A DNA stretch of 64,000 bases from Aliidiomarina soli (GCF_003986975.1 NZ_PIPO01000005.1:282214-346213), one strand, 5' to 3'; positions 9,666-19,197 are shown, counted from the stretch's first letter. The notes: generated from the letters alone by a model not told the origin. Translations and numbers: made by a program.

Positions 9666-10924
9666 TGGATGCTGAGTTTAACTGGGTCGAACAGGTACCA
9701 GCACCGTATCTGGTGATGGATAGCAGCAACTGCATTGTAGCGGTCAACGAGGCGTGTCTGACGTTACTAGGGTATGGCAACGACGAGCTTATCGGAGTGT
9801 CATTCAGTAACCTGATGAATAAAGCCAACTGGCTGGCATGGCATAACATGGTGCAGCCTGCACTGGATAGCGGAAAGCCCGCCGAACAATACAGCATGCG
9901 ATTGCAGCAGCAAAACGGCGAACCGGTTTCATTGCTGTTGAGTGCTAAACAACAGTCTGATGTTATTCACCTGACCCTCACGCCTTATGAAACCCGGATT
10001 AATATGGAGCGTAGTCTGATTGCGCAGCGCAATGAGGTTCGCGAGTCGGCCCAGGCGCTGACCCGTGAGCAAGCGTCGTTACTGGCCCGGCAGTCGCAGC
10101 AGGCTGAACTGATTCGTAAATTAGAAGACGTGAATAGCAACTTTGTGCAGACCGAGAAAATGGCGGCGATTGGCCAACTGGCAGCAGGGGTGGCTCATGA
10201 GATTAATAACCCGATTGGCTATGTTTATTCGAATCTGCAGACCATGGCTGAATACGTCGATGACCTGCGCCAGATTATCGAGGCGATTGACCATGTTGAC
10301 TCGGTAGACGAACTGAAACGGCTGAAAAAGACCCTCGATTACGATTTCATTCGCACCGATGTCAGCGCGCTGCTGCGGGAATCGGAAGAAGGCATTGAAC
10401 GGGTAAAACATATTATTACCGCACTCAAAGACTTCTCTCGCCAGGACGAGTGTGAAATGCAGCGGGCGAATATTAATAAAGCCGTTGAAACCACCATCAG
10501 CGTGGCCTGGAACGAGCTTAAGTATAAAGCTGAAGTTCATACCTCGTTAGCCGATATACCTGATGTGTGCTGCAATCTGGGGCAAATTAATCAGGTGTTT
10601 ATGAACCTGTTGGTCAATGCGGCGCAGGCGATTGAAAAGTTCGGCAATATTTATGTGGAGACAGTGGTCGCAGGTGATACTGTAGAAATCTCCATCCGCG
10701 ATGATGGAAGCGGTATCAGTGATGAGCAGATGCCGCGGATCTTCGAGCCCTTTTATACCTCGAAACCGGTTGGCGAAGGCACCGGGTTGGGTCTCGCTCT
10801 GACCTATAACATTGTCAAAAAGCATGGTGGAACCCTTCGGGTCGACAGCAAAGTAGGGCAGGGAACTTGTTTTACCGTGGTATTGCCGGTTGCTGGCATT
10901 CAACAAGCCCAAACCGAGGCTTAA
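9665..10924 (+). CDS. PAS-domain sensor histidine kinase, likely partner of the RsbQ-like hydrolase
   Basis: Soluble histidine kinase of 419 residues. An N-terminal PAS domain (~5-115) is followed by a coiled-coil linker (~115-165), a dimerisation domain with phosphoacceptor His178 in G-V-A-H-E-I-N-N-P-I-G, and an ATPase domain with N-box (N-L-L-V-N-A-A-Q-A-I), D-D-G-S-G-I, E-P-F-Y-T-S-K and G-T-G-L-G-L-A-L. There is no membrane helix, so the signal is cytoplasmic. By analogy with RsbQ-RsbP, the PAS domain may receive the product of the hydrolase at 7516. Likely phosphorylation targets are the receiver domains of the next two genes, both of the same subtype. No cofactor-binding residue can be assigned to the PAS domain from sequence alone. 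Confidence 0.92.
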   Translation: MDAEFNWVEQVPAPYLVMDSSNCIVAVNEACLTLLGYGNDELIGVSFSNLMNKANWLAWHNMVQPALDSGKPAEQYSMRLQQQNGEPVSLLLSAKQQSDVIHLTLTPYETRINMERSLIAQRNEVRESAQALTREQASLLARQSQQAELIRKLEDVNSNFVQTEKMAAIGQLAAGVAHEINNPIGYVYSNLQTMAEYVDDLRQIIEAIDHVDSVDELKRLKKTLDYDFIRTDVSALLRESEEGIERVKHIITALKDFSRQDECEMQRANINKAVETTISVAWNELKYKAEVHTSLADIPDVCCNLGQINQVFMNLLVNAAQAIEKFGNIYVETVVAGDTVEISIRDDGSGISDEQMPRIFEPFYTSKPVGEGTGLGLALTYNIVKKHGGTLRVDSKVGQGTCFTVVLPVAGIQQAQTEA

Positions 10925-10952
10925 TCCGAAAACGAAAGGAACAGGAAAGACC

Positions 10953-12326
10953 ATGGCGACAACGACGATTCGAGTCTTGTTAGTAGATGATGAAAGCAAT
11001 GTGTTGAGCTCACTTCAGCGCCTGCTTCGCAACGAAAGCATGCAGATCCATACGGCCGGGAGTGGCAAAGACGCGCTGGCGCTAATGGAATCTGAAGAAA
11101 TCGATATTCTGGTGTCCGATTCAAGGATGCCGGAAATGGATGGTAGCGAACTGCTAACCCTGGTGCAGAAGCGCTGGCCGCGCTGTATTCGCATCCTGCT
11201 GACTGGCTATCCGGAAATGGAAAGCCTGATTAAAAGTATTAATCAGGGGCATCTATATCGCTTTATTCAGAAGCCGTGGAATGATGATGAAGTGCGCGGC
11301 GTGCTGCGCCAGGCTGCCCGCCTGGCCTACGCTGAGCGCGAACGGAGCCGGTTGACTAAGTTGATCCAGGCACGCAACCGCAAGCTGCGTGACCTTAACC
11401 AGCAATTGGAACTTAGCGTTACTAAACGCACCAATGCCCTGCGTAAAGCCATCCAGTTACGCGACAAAGCGTATAAAAAGCTGGAAAAGAGTTACATGAA
11501 TTCGACAGAGGTCTTCGCTGCATTGATTAACCAGCGGCTGCCGAAGTCTCGTCAGACCAACGGCAAGGTCAGCGCTTTGGTCAAAGCCTATGCTGAAGAG
11601 TCTGGTTGGGATGCCGCCCGGATCAACGATATGACCATGGCGGCGGCTTTATATAATCTGGGTAAGGTTACCTGGAGTGACGAACACCTGATGACGCCCA
11701 GTGATACCTTTCGGGGCCGTGACCGGGACAAATTCCGAACCTATCCGGAACTGGGAGAAAGCTTATTGATGTCGCTGGAGCCATTGCAGCGGGCCGCTAT
11801 TATTATCCGGCATCACCAGGAGCGCTGGGACGGTCGCGGCTTTCCGGGGCAACTGGAAGGACGCAACATCCCTGAAGAGTCACGTTTATTAAAGCTTGCG
11901 GTAGACTTTATTGAGCTGCAACGGGGCATGATCCTGGACCGTCTAATGAACCGGGATGATGCACTGGAGAACCTGGGGATTTTTGCTGACCGTGTCTATG
12001 ACCCGGATATGACAGCGCGTTTTATTGCTCTGGTGCATGATAAAGCGCCGGATCTGGAACCCTTACCGGATGGTGTTATTTCCTGTCGTCTGAACCAGTT
12101 AAAAGCCGGCATGTTGGTGAAGAGCAACTTGCTGACCGACAGTGGGTTTTTGTTGCTCAATGCCGGCAGCGTACTGACACCGGGCATGATTGAAAAGCTG
12201 ATGGTGTTTGAGCGTACCCGACGTGAACATTATCAGGTGCATATCGATGTCTCCAGTGATGAGCATGTGACGCCGGACGATGAAGCCTCTGAATCCGCTG
12301 AGACGAGCGGTAGCCAGGACTCATGA
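10953..12326 (+). CDS. Response regulator with degenerate HD-GYP domain
   Basis: RpfG-like protein of 457 residues: receiver (~3-120, L-L-V-D-D-E, phosphoacceptor Asp in V-S-D-S-R-M-P, Lys in I-Q-K-P-W), a coiled-coil linker (~125-190) and an HD-GYP-related domain (~195-350). The metal-binding H-D pair is replaced by Tyr234-Asn235 (Y-N-L-G-K where active members have H-D-I-G-K), while the later H-H-Q-E-R-W-D-G-R-G-F-P block (287-298) is kept. Phosphodiesterase activity is therefore unlikely; a binding or scaffolding role is more plausible. The C-terminal ~100 residues form an extra domain with an acidic tail. The ATG at 10953 is chosen because AGGA lies at 10943-10946 and the receiver starts at once; longer forms would overlap the kinase gene. 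It overlaps the next gene by four bases. Confidence 0.88.
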   Translation: MATTTIRVLLVDDESNVLSSLQRLLRNESMQIHTAGSGKDALALMESEEIDILVSDSRMPEMDGSELLTLVQKRWPRCIRILLTGYPEMESLIKSINQGHLYRFIQKPWNDDEVRGVLRQAARLAYAERERSRLTKLIQARNRKLRDLNQQLELSVTKRTNALRKAIQLRDKAYKKLEKSYMNSTEVFAALINQRLPKSRQTNGKVSALVKAYAEESGWDAARINDMTMAAALYNLGKVTWSDEHLMTPSDTFRGRDRDKFRTYPELGESLLMSLEPLQRAAIIIRHHQERWDGRGFPGQLEGRNIPEESRLLKLAVDFIELQRGMILDRLMNRDDALENLGIFADRVYDPDMTARFIALVHDKAPDLEPLPDGVISCRLNQLKAGMLVKSNLLTDSGFLLLNAGSVLTPGMIEKLMVFERTRREHYQVHIDVSSDEHVTPDDEASESAETSGSQDS

Positions 12327-14419
12327 CGCAACGCCCGCAGTTGCCGATCGCCAGTATGGTAGGCGCGCTTGACGCCATGCCGGTGAGTGTCATTATCGCC
12401 GACGCAAAGGTAGCGGACATGCCCATTGTCTATACCAATCCCGCCTTTGAGGCGTTAACCGGTTACACCAGTGACGAGGCCCGGGGTAGAAACTGCCGTT
12501 TTCTGCAGGGGCCGGATACTGCGACCGAGGAGGTCACCCGGGTTCGACGAGCGTTGCATAACGGGCAGTCGGTGCAGGCGGTTTTACGTAATTACCGCAA
12601 AGACGGCGAGGCGTTCTGGAATGAATTAACCCTGGTGCCTTTGCTTGATGCAGAGGATTCGCTGGTATTTTATATGGGGGTGTCCCGTGACGCGACCCGC
12701 GAGGCGAACTTAAGCGCAGAGCTGGATCATTACACCAGCCATGACCCTTTAACTGGCCTGCCTAACCGGGCGCTGCTGGAAGAACGTCTGGAACAAAGCG
12801 TACGCCTGAGTCAGCGTTATAAACGGGAACTGGCGGTGGTGTACCTGGATCTGGATGGCTTTAAACCGATCAACGACCACTTTGGCCATCATTTCGGCGA
12901 CCGTTTATTGCAGAAAGTAGCGAAGCGGCTGCAAGCCCTGATCCGACCCGGCGACACCCTGGCACGGGTTGAAGGCGATGAATTCGCGATAGTGTTATCC
13001 GATCTGGCGAACGCCACCGATGTAGTGATTATACTCGAACGTATTCTGGCTCAGGTAGCCGAACCTATGAACGTCAGCGGCATGGACGTGCAGCTGTCGG
13101 CGTCTATCGGGGTGACCCTGAGCTCCGACGAGGTGGAAGACCCAATGGTCCTGATCCAGCAGGCGGATTTGGCGATGTACCAGGCGAAACAACGCGGGCG
13201 TAATAACTTCCAGTGGTACAGCGGTGACCTTAACGCCTCAGTGGCGCAGTTTATTAATATTCGCAATCAACTTTCGAAGGCGATCGAAACCGATCAGTTT
13301 AGCCTGGTCTACCAGCCGAAGTTTGATTTACGCAGCGGCCAGTGTACCGGTGTGGAAGCGCTGGCGCGCTGGACTCACCCGGTGCTGGGGGAGGTCTCTC
13401 CTAACGAATTTATTCCGGTAGCAGAAAAGACTGGTTTAATCGTACCCTTTAGCGAATGGGTCATTCGCCGGGCGGCCGCGGACTTTAAACGGCTGGTTTT
13501 AGCAGACCCTGATTTGCCTAGTGTGTCGGTCAATATCTCCCCATTGCATTTTCTTCGTGAACACTTTGTCGAGCGCCTGGCCGAACTGCTGACCGAATGT
13601 CAGTTGGATGCACAGTACCTTGATATTGAAGTGACTGAATCAGTGCTGCTAAAAGACCCTGAAACTACGGTGCGCAAAATGCTGGCGCTGAAGGAACTTG
13701 GTGTGCATCTGTCATTGGATGATTTTGGCACTGGCTTTTCAAGCCTTAATTACCTCAAACGGCTGCCCATAGACACCCTTAAAATTGACCGCAGTTTTAT
13801 TGCTGATCTTGCGCACAATAAAGGTGACGCGGCGATCATTCAGGGTATTGTGTCGATGGCGCATCACCTTAATATGAAGGTGGTTGCTGAAGGCATCGAG
13901 ACCAAGGCACAGTACAGCTTTTTACGTCGCGCGTTGTGCGATGAAATGCAGGGTTACTACCGCGCACGGCCGATGCCTCTGGAGGAAGTCGCTCAGTTTC
14001 TGGAGTTACATGAGGGGCTGACAGAGCCGGAAGACGATGAAAAGCGGCCGACACTGTTGCTGGTGGATGATGAGCCGAATGTACTGCGTTCTCTGAACCG
14101 TCTGTTACGCCGTGACGGGTATCACGTACTGACGGCGGAAACCGCTGATGAGGCATTCGAATTGTTGGCTCAACACCAGGTTCAGGTGATAATTTCTGAT
14201 CAGCGGATGCGCCATATGAACGGAACCGAGCTGCTTAACCATGTTAAGTCAATGTACCCGGGTATTGTGCGCATTGTGTTGTCTGGCTATATGGATCTGG
14301 AGTCGGTCACCGCGGCGATTAATCAGGGACAAATCTATAAATTCTTAACCAAGCCTTGGGACGACAAAGAATTACGCGAAGTCGTGCGCAAAGCGGTACG
14401 TTTGGCTGAGGTGCCATGA
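12323..14419 (+). CDS. LOV-GGDEF-EAL-REC blue-light c-di-GMP protein
   Basis: Soluble protein of 698 residues. The N-terminal domain (~12-125) is a LOV-type PAS: G-R-N-C-R-F-L-Q-G with photoactive Cys58, and N-Y-R-K-D-G-E-A-F-W-N-E-L, which hold FMN and form a cysteinyl adduct in blue light. A GGDEF domain follows with E217-G-D-E-F and an upstream R-P-G-D inhibitory site, then an EAL domain with E345-A-L-A-R-W, N-I-S, E-V-T-E-S, D-D-F-G-T-G-F, K-I-D-R and E-G-I-E, and a C-terminal receiver (~575-695) with Asp626. All phosphodiesterase residues are present; the EGDEF variant may still be active. Light and phosphorylation would meet in one c-di-GMP enzyme. ATGA overlap with the preceding regulator; its receiver resembles that of the preceding protein. 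Confidence 0.94.
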   Translation: MTQRPQLPIASMVGALDAMPVSVIIADAKVADMPIVYTNPAFEALTGYTSDEARGRNCRFLQGPDTATEEVTRVRRALHNGQSVQAVLRNYRKDGEAFWNELTLVPLLDAEDSLVFYMGVSRDATREANLSAELDHYTSHDPLTGLPNRALLEERLEQSVRLSQRYKRELAVVYLDLDGFKPINDHFGHHFGDRLLQKVAKRLQALIRPGDTLARVEGDEFAIVLSDLANATDVVIILERILAQVAEPMNVSGMDVQLSASIGVTLSSDEVEDPMVLIQQADLAMYQAKQRGRNNFQWYSGDLNASVAQFINIRNQLSKAIETDQFSLVYQPKFDLRSGQCTGVEALARWTHPVLGEVSPNEFIPVAEKTGLIVPFSEWVIRRAAADFKRLVLADPDLPSVSVNISPLHFLREHFVERLAELLTECQLDAQYLDIEVTESVLLKDPETTVRKMLALKELGVHLSLDDFGTGFSSLNYLKRLPIDTLKIDRSFIADLAHNKGDAAIIQGIVSMAHHLNMKVVAEGIETKAQYSFLRRALCDEMQGYYRARPMPLEEVAQFLELHEGLTEPEDDEKRPTLLLVDDEPNVLRSLNRLLRRDGYHVLTAETADEAFELLAQHQVQVIISDQRMRHMNGTELLNHVKSMYPGIVRIVLSGYMDLESVTAAINQGQIYKFLTKPWDDKELREVVRKAVRLAEVP

Positions 14420-15492
14420 TGAAAAAATCTATCCTGGTGGCGCTGTTATGTGGCGTTGTGTTGAGTGGGTGTAGCGGGCAGGACGAGCCTCCTCAAGTTG
14501 ATGAATCAGGCTTGCCGAGGCTGAATATCGACCCGTTTCGGGTAACCGTTTCCGGCTTGTCGTCCGGTGCCTATATGGCGCAGCAGTTTCATTTTGCTCA
14601 TAGCGAACGGGTGCGCGGCGCCGCACTATTAGCAGGCGGCCCCTATGACTGCGCTCAGGGCAGTCTGGCGACTGCGTTAACTCAGTGCATGGGGAATGGC
14701 ACTAACCCGCCGGACAGCGAGCAATTGCTGGCCCTTATACGACAGCGTGCTGACCAACGCACGATCCAGCCACTGGCAAATTTGCGCCAGGATCAGGTCT
14801 GGCTGTTTCGCGGGCAACGCGATCAAACTGTCGGCGACGCGATATTCAACCGCGCCCAGGACGTCTACCAGCAGTTTGTTGAGCCAGCGAATATCGAGCA
14901 GATAACCCGTGCCGAAACTGGCCATCTGTGGCCGACACTAACCAGTGGCGGCGATTGTGCGGGCAGCGAGTCCCCGTACCTCGGCAATTGCAACTACGAC
15001 GCGGCTGGCGAGTTACTGGCGGCCTTGTATGGCTACTTACATGAACCGGGTTCCGGCGAGCGTGCGCTGGTGACCTTTAACCAGCACATGGCTGGCGGCC
15101 GTTTCGCCGACAGCCTGGCCGATGAAGGCTATTTGTATGTCCCTGAGGAATGCGCGCAAGGGCAAGCGTGCAGCCTGCATATTAGCTTCCATGGCTGCAA
15201 CCAGCATAGCGCCGCGGTGGGTGACCGTTTTGCCCGTGAGTCAGGGCTCAACCGATGGGCAGACAGCAACCGGCTGGTTATTCTGTACCCTCAGGTGCGG
15301 CCGTCTACGACGGAGCCAATGAACCCACAGGGTTGCTGGGACTGGTGGGGATATACAGGTGCCGACTACGCCACGCTGGATGGCCTGCAAATTGAAGCAG
15401 TACTAAAGATGATTAATCGAATGGCAGGCGTTAATGTAAACACTGATGTAGACATGAACGCAGACACAGAAACTGGTACGCCGGAGGACTAA
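14416..15492 (+). CDS. PHB-depolymerase-like esterase lipoprotein
   Basis: Secreted serine esterase of 358 residues resembling polyhydroxybutyrate depolymerases. A lipoprotein signal peptide ends at L-S-G-C, with the lipidated residue Cys19. The nucleophile is Ser49 in S-G-L-S-S-G-A-Y-M; R-G-Q-R-D-Q-T-V and G-H-L-W-P-T supply candidate Asp and His; a C-terminal F-H-G-C-N-Q motif and Q-G-C-W-D-W-W-G-Y-T complete the fold. The tail is rich in Asp, Asn and Thr. PHB itself may not be the substrate; related lipoproteins cleave other short polyesters. It overlaps the LOV protein gene (ATGATG) and closes the signalling operon, an unusual place for a hydrolytic enzyme. An ATG three bases later is an equal start candidate. 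Confidence 0.85.
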   Translation: MMKKSILVALLCGVVLSGCSGQDEPPQVDESGLPRLNIDPFRVTVSGLSSGAYMAQQFHFAHSERVRGAALLAGGPYDCAQGSLATALTQCMGNGTNPPDSEQLLALIRQRADQRTIQPLANLRQDQVWLFRGQRDQTVGDAIFNRAQDVYQQFVEPANIEQITRAETGHLWPTLTSGGDCAGSESPYLGNCNYDAAGELLAALYGYLHEPGSGERALVTFNQHMAGGRFADSLADEGYLYVPEECAQGQACSLHISFHGCNQHSAAVGDRFARESGLNRWADSNRLVILYPQVRPSTTEPMNPQGCWDWWGYTGADYATLDGLQIEAVLKMINRMAGVNVNTDVDMNADTETGTPED

Positions 15493-15493
15493 C

Positions 15494-16867
15494 TCATGCT
15501 GAATGTGATGCTTTTTCACCGGCGACACGACGGTAGTTGAGCGGCAACTGCATGCTAACGGTGAGCCCTTGACCGGGCTGACTGCTTAACGCCAGTTCGC
15601 CCCCTAACTGCTGATGGACCAGATTGAACACGATCGACAGACCGAGCCCAGATCCACCCCCGGTGCGGTTGGTAGTAAAAAACGGTTCAAAGGCGTGTTC
15701 TAAGTTACTGCCGGACATGCCTTTCCCATTATCCCGGTAAATGCAGTAAAGCACCTGTTCATCATGCTCACAGTGGATATCTATACGTGGTGAGCGAAGC
15801 TGGCCGGATTCTGCGAACGCATGCTCACAGGTGTTGGTAATCAGGTTGGTGAAAATTTGCGCCAGCGCACCAGGGTAGGTCGTCACTTCTAAATCATTCG
15901 GGCAGTCAATGACCACCTGCGGCGCATAACGTTTTAACAACGGGCGCAGACTGGCCACAATGGTATGTAGGTAGGGGCCTAGCAAGAAGGTCGAGAGTTC
16001 AAAGTGCGACTGGTCCACTGCGGTACGTTTAAAATTCTGCACTAAGCTACTGGCCCGGCGCAGATTGTTGCTTAGCAAGTCGTATGCTTGGGCTGTGTCG
16101 CTAAGGTAGTCATTAAGCTGGGTATGGGTGAGCGCTTTGTCGTCGAACGAACGCTGCAGCCGGCCGCGCATTTCTTCACAGTGACTAATAGCGGTGACTG
16201 CCACGCCAAGGGGGGTGTTGACCTCGTGGGCCACACCCGCAACCAGTTTACCCAGGGCCGCCATTTTTTCCGCTTCCAGCAACTTGGCAGTGCGTTCCTG
16301 CACCTGTTGTTCAAGGGCCGCATTCTGTTGAATGAGCTGACGCTCGTAAAGGTTACGTTCGCAGGCAGACAAGGCCCGGCCGTAGAGGTCGGCGTGAGCG
16401 GCAACAAAGCGCACCTCGGGGGCGGTCCACTGGCGGCCATCACCGGTGTGCTCAGCACAGACAATACCGACCATTTCACCACGGTGACGAATGGGGGCAT
16501 CCAGCATAGAACTGATCCCTTCCGCTTGCAGGTAGTCGTCGCTGAATTCCAGAGTGGCCGGGTGATGGTGGGCATCGTCAGCAATAATAGCGCGTTCACT
16601 GTGTAACGCGGCAAAGTAGCGGGGAAACGCCTGGCGAGTGATCTCAAAGGCTCCGTTCTGGCTAAACTGACCGTGGTGGAGTGCCAGTTTGACGGTTAGG
16701 GCAGTGCCCTTGCGGTTAAAAAACCAAATGCTCACCCTCTCGATTTGCAGCCCGCCCGCCAGGCTGCTCAGCAGTAACTCGCCGGCAGCATCAAGGTCGC
16801 CACTGTCGATGGTAGCGGACTGTGATACATAGAGCAGCTTATCATCCAGATGATTAAGCAAGGTCAT
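15494..16867 (-). CDS. GAF-domain sensor histidine kinase
   Basis: Soluble hybrid-free histidine kinase of 457 residues. A GAF domain spans ~15-170 (S-I-W-F-F-N, S-S-M-L-D-A-P-I-R, G-I-V-C-A-E-H are typical), then a coiled coil (~175-205), phosphoacceptor His214 in G-V-A-H-E-V-N-T-P-L-G, and an ATPase domain with N-L-I-T-N-T-C-E-H-A-F, D-N-G-K-G-M, E-P-F-F-T-T-N and G-S-G-L-G-L-S-I. The H-box style matches the kinase at 9665, so it may feed the same receivers, but it has no cognate regulator beside it. It is convergent with the operon to its left, one base apart from the esterase stop. The ligand of the GAF domain is unknown. Confidence 0.9.
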   Translation of the reverse strand: MTLLNHLDDKLLYVSQSATIDSGDLDAAGELLLSSLAGGLQIERVSIWFFNRKGTALTVKLALHHGQFSQNGAFEITRQAFPRYFAALHSERAIIADDAHHHPATLEFSDDYLQAEGISSMLDAPIRHRGEMVGIVCAEHTGDGRQWTAPEVRFVAAHADLYGRALSACERNLYERQLIQQNAALEQQVQERTAKLLEAEKMAALGKLVAGVAHEVNTPLGVAVTAISHCEEMRGRLQRSFDDKALTHTQLNDYLSDTAQAYDLLSNNLRRASSLVQNFKRTAVDQSHFELSTFLLGPYLHTIVASLRPLLKRYAPQVVIDCPNDLEVTTYPGALAQIFTNLITNTCEHAFAESGQLRSPRIDIHCEHDEQVLYCIYRDNGKGMSGSNLEHAFEPFFTTNRTGGGSGLGLSIVFNLVHQQLGGELALSSQPGQGLTVSMQLPLNYRRVAGEKASHSA

Positions 16868-17146
16868 CGACTGATTAATTCCTGATAGGTAGGCATTTGT
16901 TTAGCATACTCAATGGTGCAGCCAGTGCAACAAAAATAGCGCAGGGGTGGTGCGCTTGATGCAGCGCAAAAGGCGGTTTGTTTGCGGTTTTATTCAGTTA
17001 ATTGTCGCTAACATCTGATAAAAGCATTCGATATACTAGCCTTTACAAAAAGTGCATTCAGCGGGTAGCGTAGGAAAAAATGCAGCATTGCGACTCGCTT
17101 ACAAGCAAAAAAATAAACCTAAAAACAATAAAAACCAGGGGATGTC

Positions 17147-19177
17147 ATGCAGGGACTTCAACAGTTAATGAAAAAGATTTCAGCGCGGATCATAGCAGGC
17201 TTTATTGCGGTCGCTATCCTGGTCGCCGCGGTGGGTCTGGCGGGTCTCCATTTCATGGACGACGTAGAACAAAACCTGGTCTACGTCAGCGATACCACAA
17301 CACCGACAGTAACCACCGCGGCTCAGCTAAAGAATGCGATGTATTCAGCCAACGCGTTGGTAGGTCGCGCGCTGACCACTCACTCAATTAGCGAATTGGG
17401 TGAGCTGCAACAGGATTTCGAGATTGCCAGCGAGGTTTTTGCTACCAGTTACCGGCGCCTTAGCGAGCTGGTTACTGACGAGGCACTGCAGGCATCGCTT
17501 GAAGATGCGCAGACCGCACGCGAGGCCTTTGAACAGGAAGCGATGGTGGTGTTTGCTCAGCAACAGCAACTGATAGCGGTCGAGGCGGACGTGGCGCGAC
17601 GTTTAAATGAGTTTGACCGCACGGCAGCATTTCTGACAGGCGAGCTGGGGGATATTTCTTATCAGGCAGAGCAACTGCTACAAGACGTTGAGTTAACCTC
17701 GGCCGCAGTCAACCTGCAAAGCCTGGTGATGGAGGTGCAGTATCTGACCCGTGACCTTCTGAGTCAGTCCCATGTACGGGCAGCAAGACCTTTACGTGAA
17801 GAACTGGAACAGGTGTTTATGATTTTCGAGTTTCCACTCGAAACGGTGATGGCAAGCGATGATGCTGACTTACGTGCTGCAGCGGTTGAAGTGGAAGAAT
17901 TACTGCAGGAGTGGCAGCGACTGGCGTTCGCCGAGGGATTGCTGTTCGATTTATACGAAGAGCAGCTGCAAATTGCAGAGACCGTGCGCCTGTCGCTCGA
18001 CGATATGGTAAACGAAGTTGATGCCGTTAATTTTGCTCTCGATGACGTCGAGAGTGCGGCGGATTCCCTCAACTCATCGGCTGCGACGGATGCTCGCGAA
18101 ACGGTGAACCAGGCATTCTGGATTATTCTTACCATTGTAGTGATTGCCTTTATTCTCGCTATTGTACTAGGCATTTGGGTCACCCATGCAGTGACGCGGC
18201 CACTTGGCGGTGAGCCTTCACAAATGCAGGAAATTGCGACGCAAATTGCAGAGGGTGATTTACGGGTTGAGGCGCAGGGTGATGAGCGAGGCGTGCTGCG
18301 CGCTATGCTGGTGATGGCAGACAAACTGCGTGACTTGCTGGCTGAGATCTCCGAAGCGAGCAGGTCGCTGAGTCGGTCGGCGGATAACACCACGGCCATT
18401 GCCGGCGATGCGAATGATCTGATTCAGGAACAGGAACAGGCGATTGAGCAAACCGTGACCGCGATTTCGCAAGTGGTGTCGACGGTTCAGGGAATCGCGG
18501 ATAATGCTGCAAAAGCCTTTGAAACCACGCAACAGGTGCAAAGCCGTACCGATGAGGCCGAGCAGGCCTTTAAAGAAACGGCCCAGGCGATTCAACAGGT
18601 TGCTGATGAAGTCGAGCGCGCCGCCAGTGTGGTGCAAGGCGTCGAAGCGAAGAGTCATGAAATTGGCACCGTCCTGGAAGTGATCGAAAACATTGCTGAG
18701 CAAACCAACTTACTTGCGCTCAACGCGGCAATTGAAGCGGCCCGAGCTGGTGAACAGGGGCGCGGGTTTGCCGTTGTGGCGGATGAAGTGCGTTCTTTGG
18801 CGCAGAAAACCCAGGACTCGACCCTAAATATCCAGAGTATTATTCAGGGTCTGCAACAGGAAACCCAAAGTGCGGTGAACGTAATGACCAGTTCACAGGC
18901 ACAGGTGGTGCAAACCCTGGATAAGTCAGCCCAGGCCAGTACGGCGCTGGATGTTATCCGCAGTTCCATGGGTGAGATGACGGATATTAACGATCAGGTT
19001 GCCACCGCGTCTGAAGAACTGGCTAGTGTGACCCAGGAAATCCAGACCAATATTAATGGCATCAATGATATGTCGACGCGTTCAGCGGAAGGGTCGGCGA
19101 AGATGACAGAGGCCAGTGCCGAGCTGGGCAGAGTGGCGGATAGCCTGCGCGGGCTGGCGGCACGCTTTACGGTATAG
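17147..19177 (+). CDS. Methyl-accepting chemotaxis protein
   Basis: Chemoreceptor of 676 residues. Membrane helices lie near 15-37 and 324-347, bracketing a large (~285-residue) all-helical acidic periplasmic domain, longer than a simple four-helix bundle and suggestive of a helical bimodular sensor. A HAMP domain starts at T-R-P-L-G-G-E-P, and the signalling tip near 515-535 carries the [18 protein letters not shown] core. The ATG at 17147 follows AGGGGA; an ATG at 17168 (M-K-K-I-S) is a reasonable alternative. It is preceded by a 279-base intergenic region (16868-17146) in which I can place no convincing sigma-28 or sigma-70 promoter. It converges with the LysR gene. Confidence 0.94.
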   Translation: MQGLQQLMKKISARIIAGFIAVAILVAAVGLAGLHFMDDVEQNLVYVSDTTTPTVTTAAQLKNAMYSANALVGRALTTHSISELGELQQDFEIASEVFATSYRRLSELVTDEALQASLEDAQTAREAFEQEAMVVFAQQQQLIAVEADVARRLNEFDRTAAFLTGELGDISYQAEQLLQDVELTSAAVNLQSLVMEVQYLTRDLLSQSHVRAARPLREELEQVFMIFEFPLETVMASDDADLRAAAVEVEELLQEWQRLAFAEGLLFDLYEEQLQIAETVRLSLDDMVNEVDAVNFALDDVESAADSLNSSAATDARETVNQAFWIILTIVVIAFILAIVLGIWVTHAVTRPLGGEPSQMQEIATQIAEGDLRVEAQGDERGVLRAMLVMADKLRDLLAEISEASRSLSRSADNTTAIAGDANDLIQEQEQAIEQTVTAISQVVSTVQGIADNAAKAFETTQQVQSRTDEAEQAFKETAQAIQQVADEVERAASVVQGVEAKSHEIGTVLEVIENIAEQTNLLALNAAIEAARAGEQGRGFAVVADEVRSLAQKTQDSTLNIQSIIQGLQQETQSAVNVMTSSQAQVVQTLDKSAQASTALDVIRSSMGEMTDINDQVATASEELASVTQEIQTNINGINDMSTRSAEGSAKMTEASAELGRVADSLRGLAARFTV

Positions 19178-19197
19178 AAAGTCAGGTGGACATGCTG

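Noticed and set aside
16949..16962. GG-N10-GC sigma-54-like site before the second chemoreceptor
   Set aside because: Only the GG and GC match; the flanking bases (TGC, ATGC) do not fit the consensus and it is 185 bases from the gene.
16988..17013. Sigma-28-like TCTGATAA in the region before the second chemoreceptor
   Set aside because: The -10 agrees in six of eight positions but no -35 like TAAAG is placed correctly.
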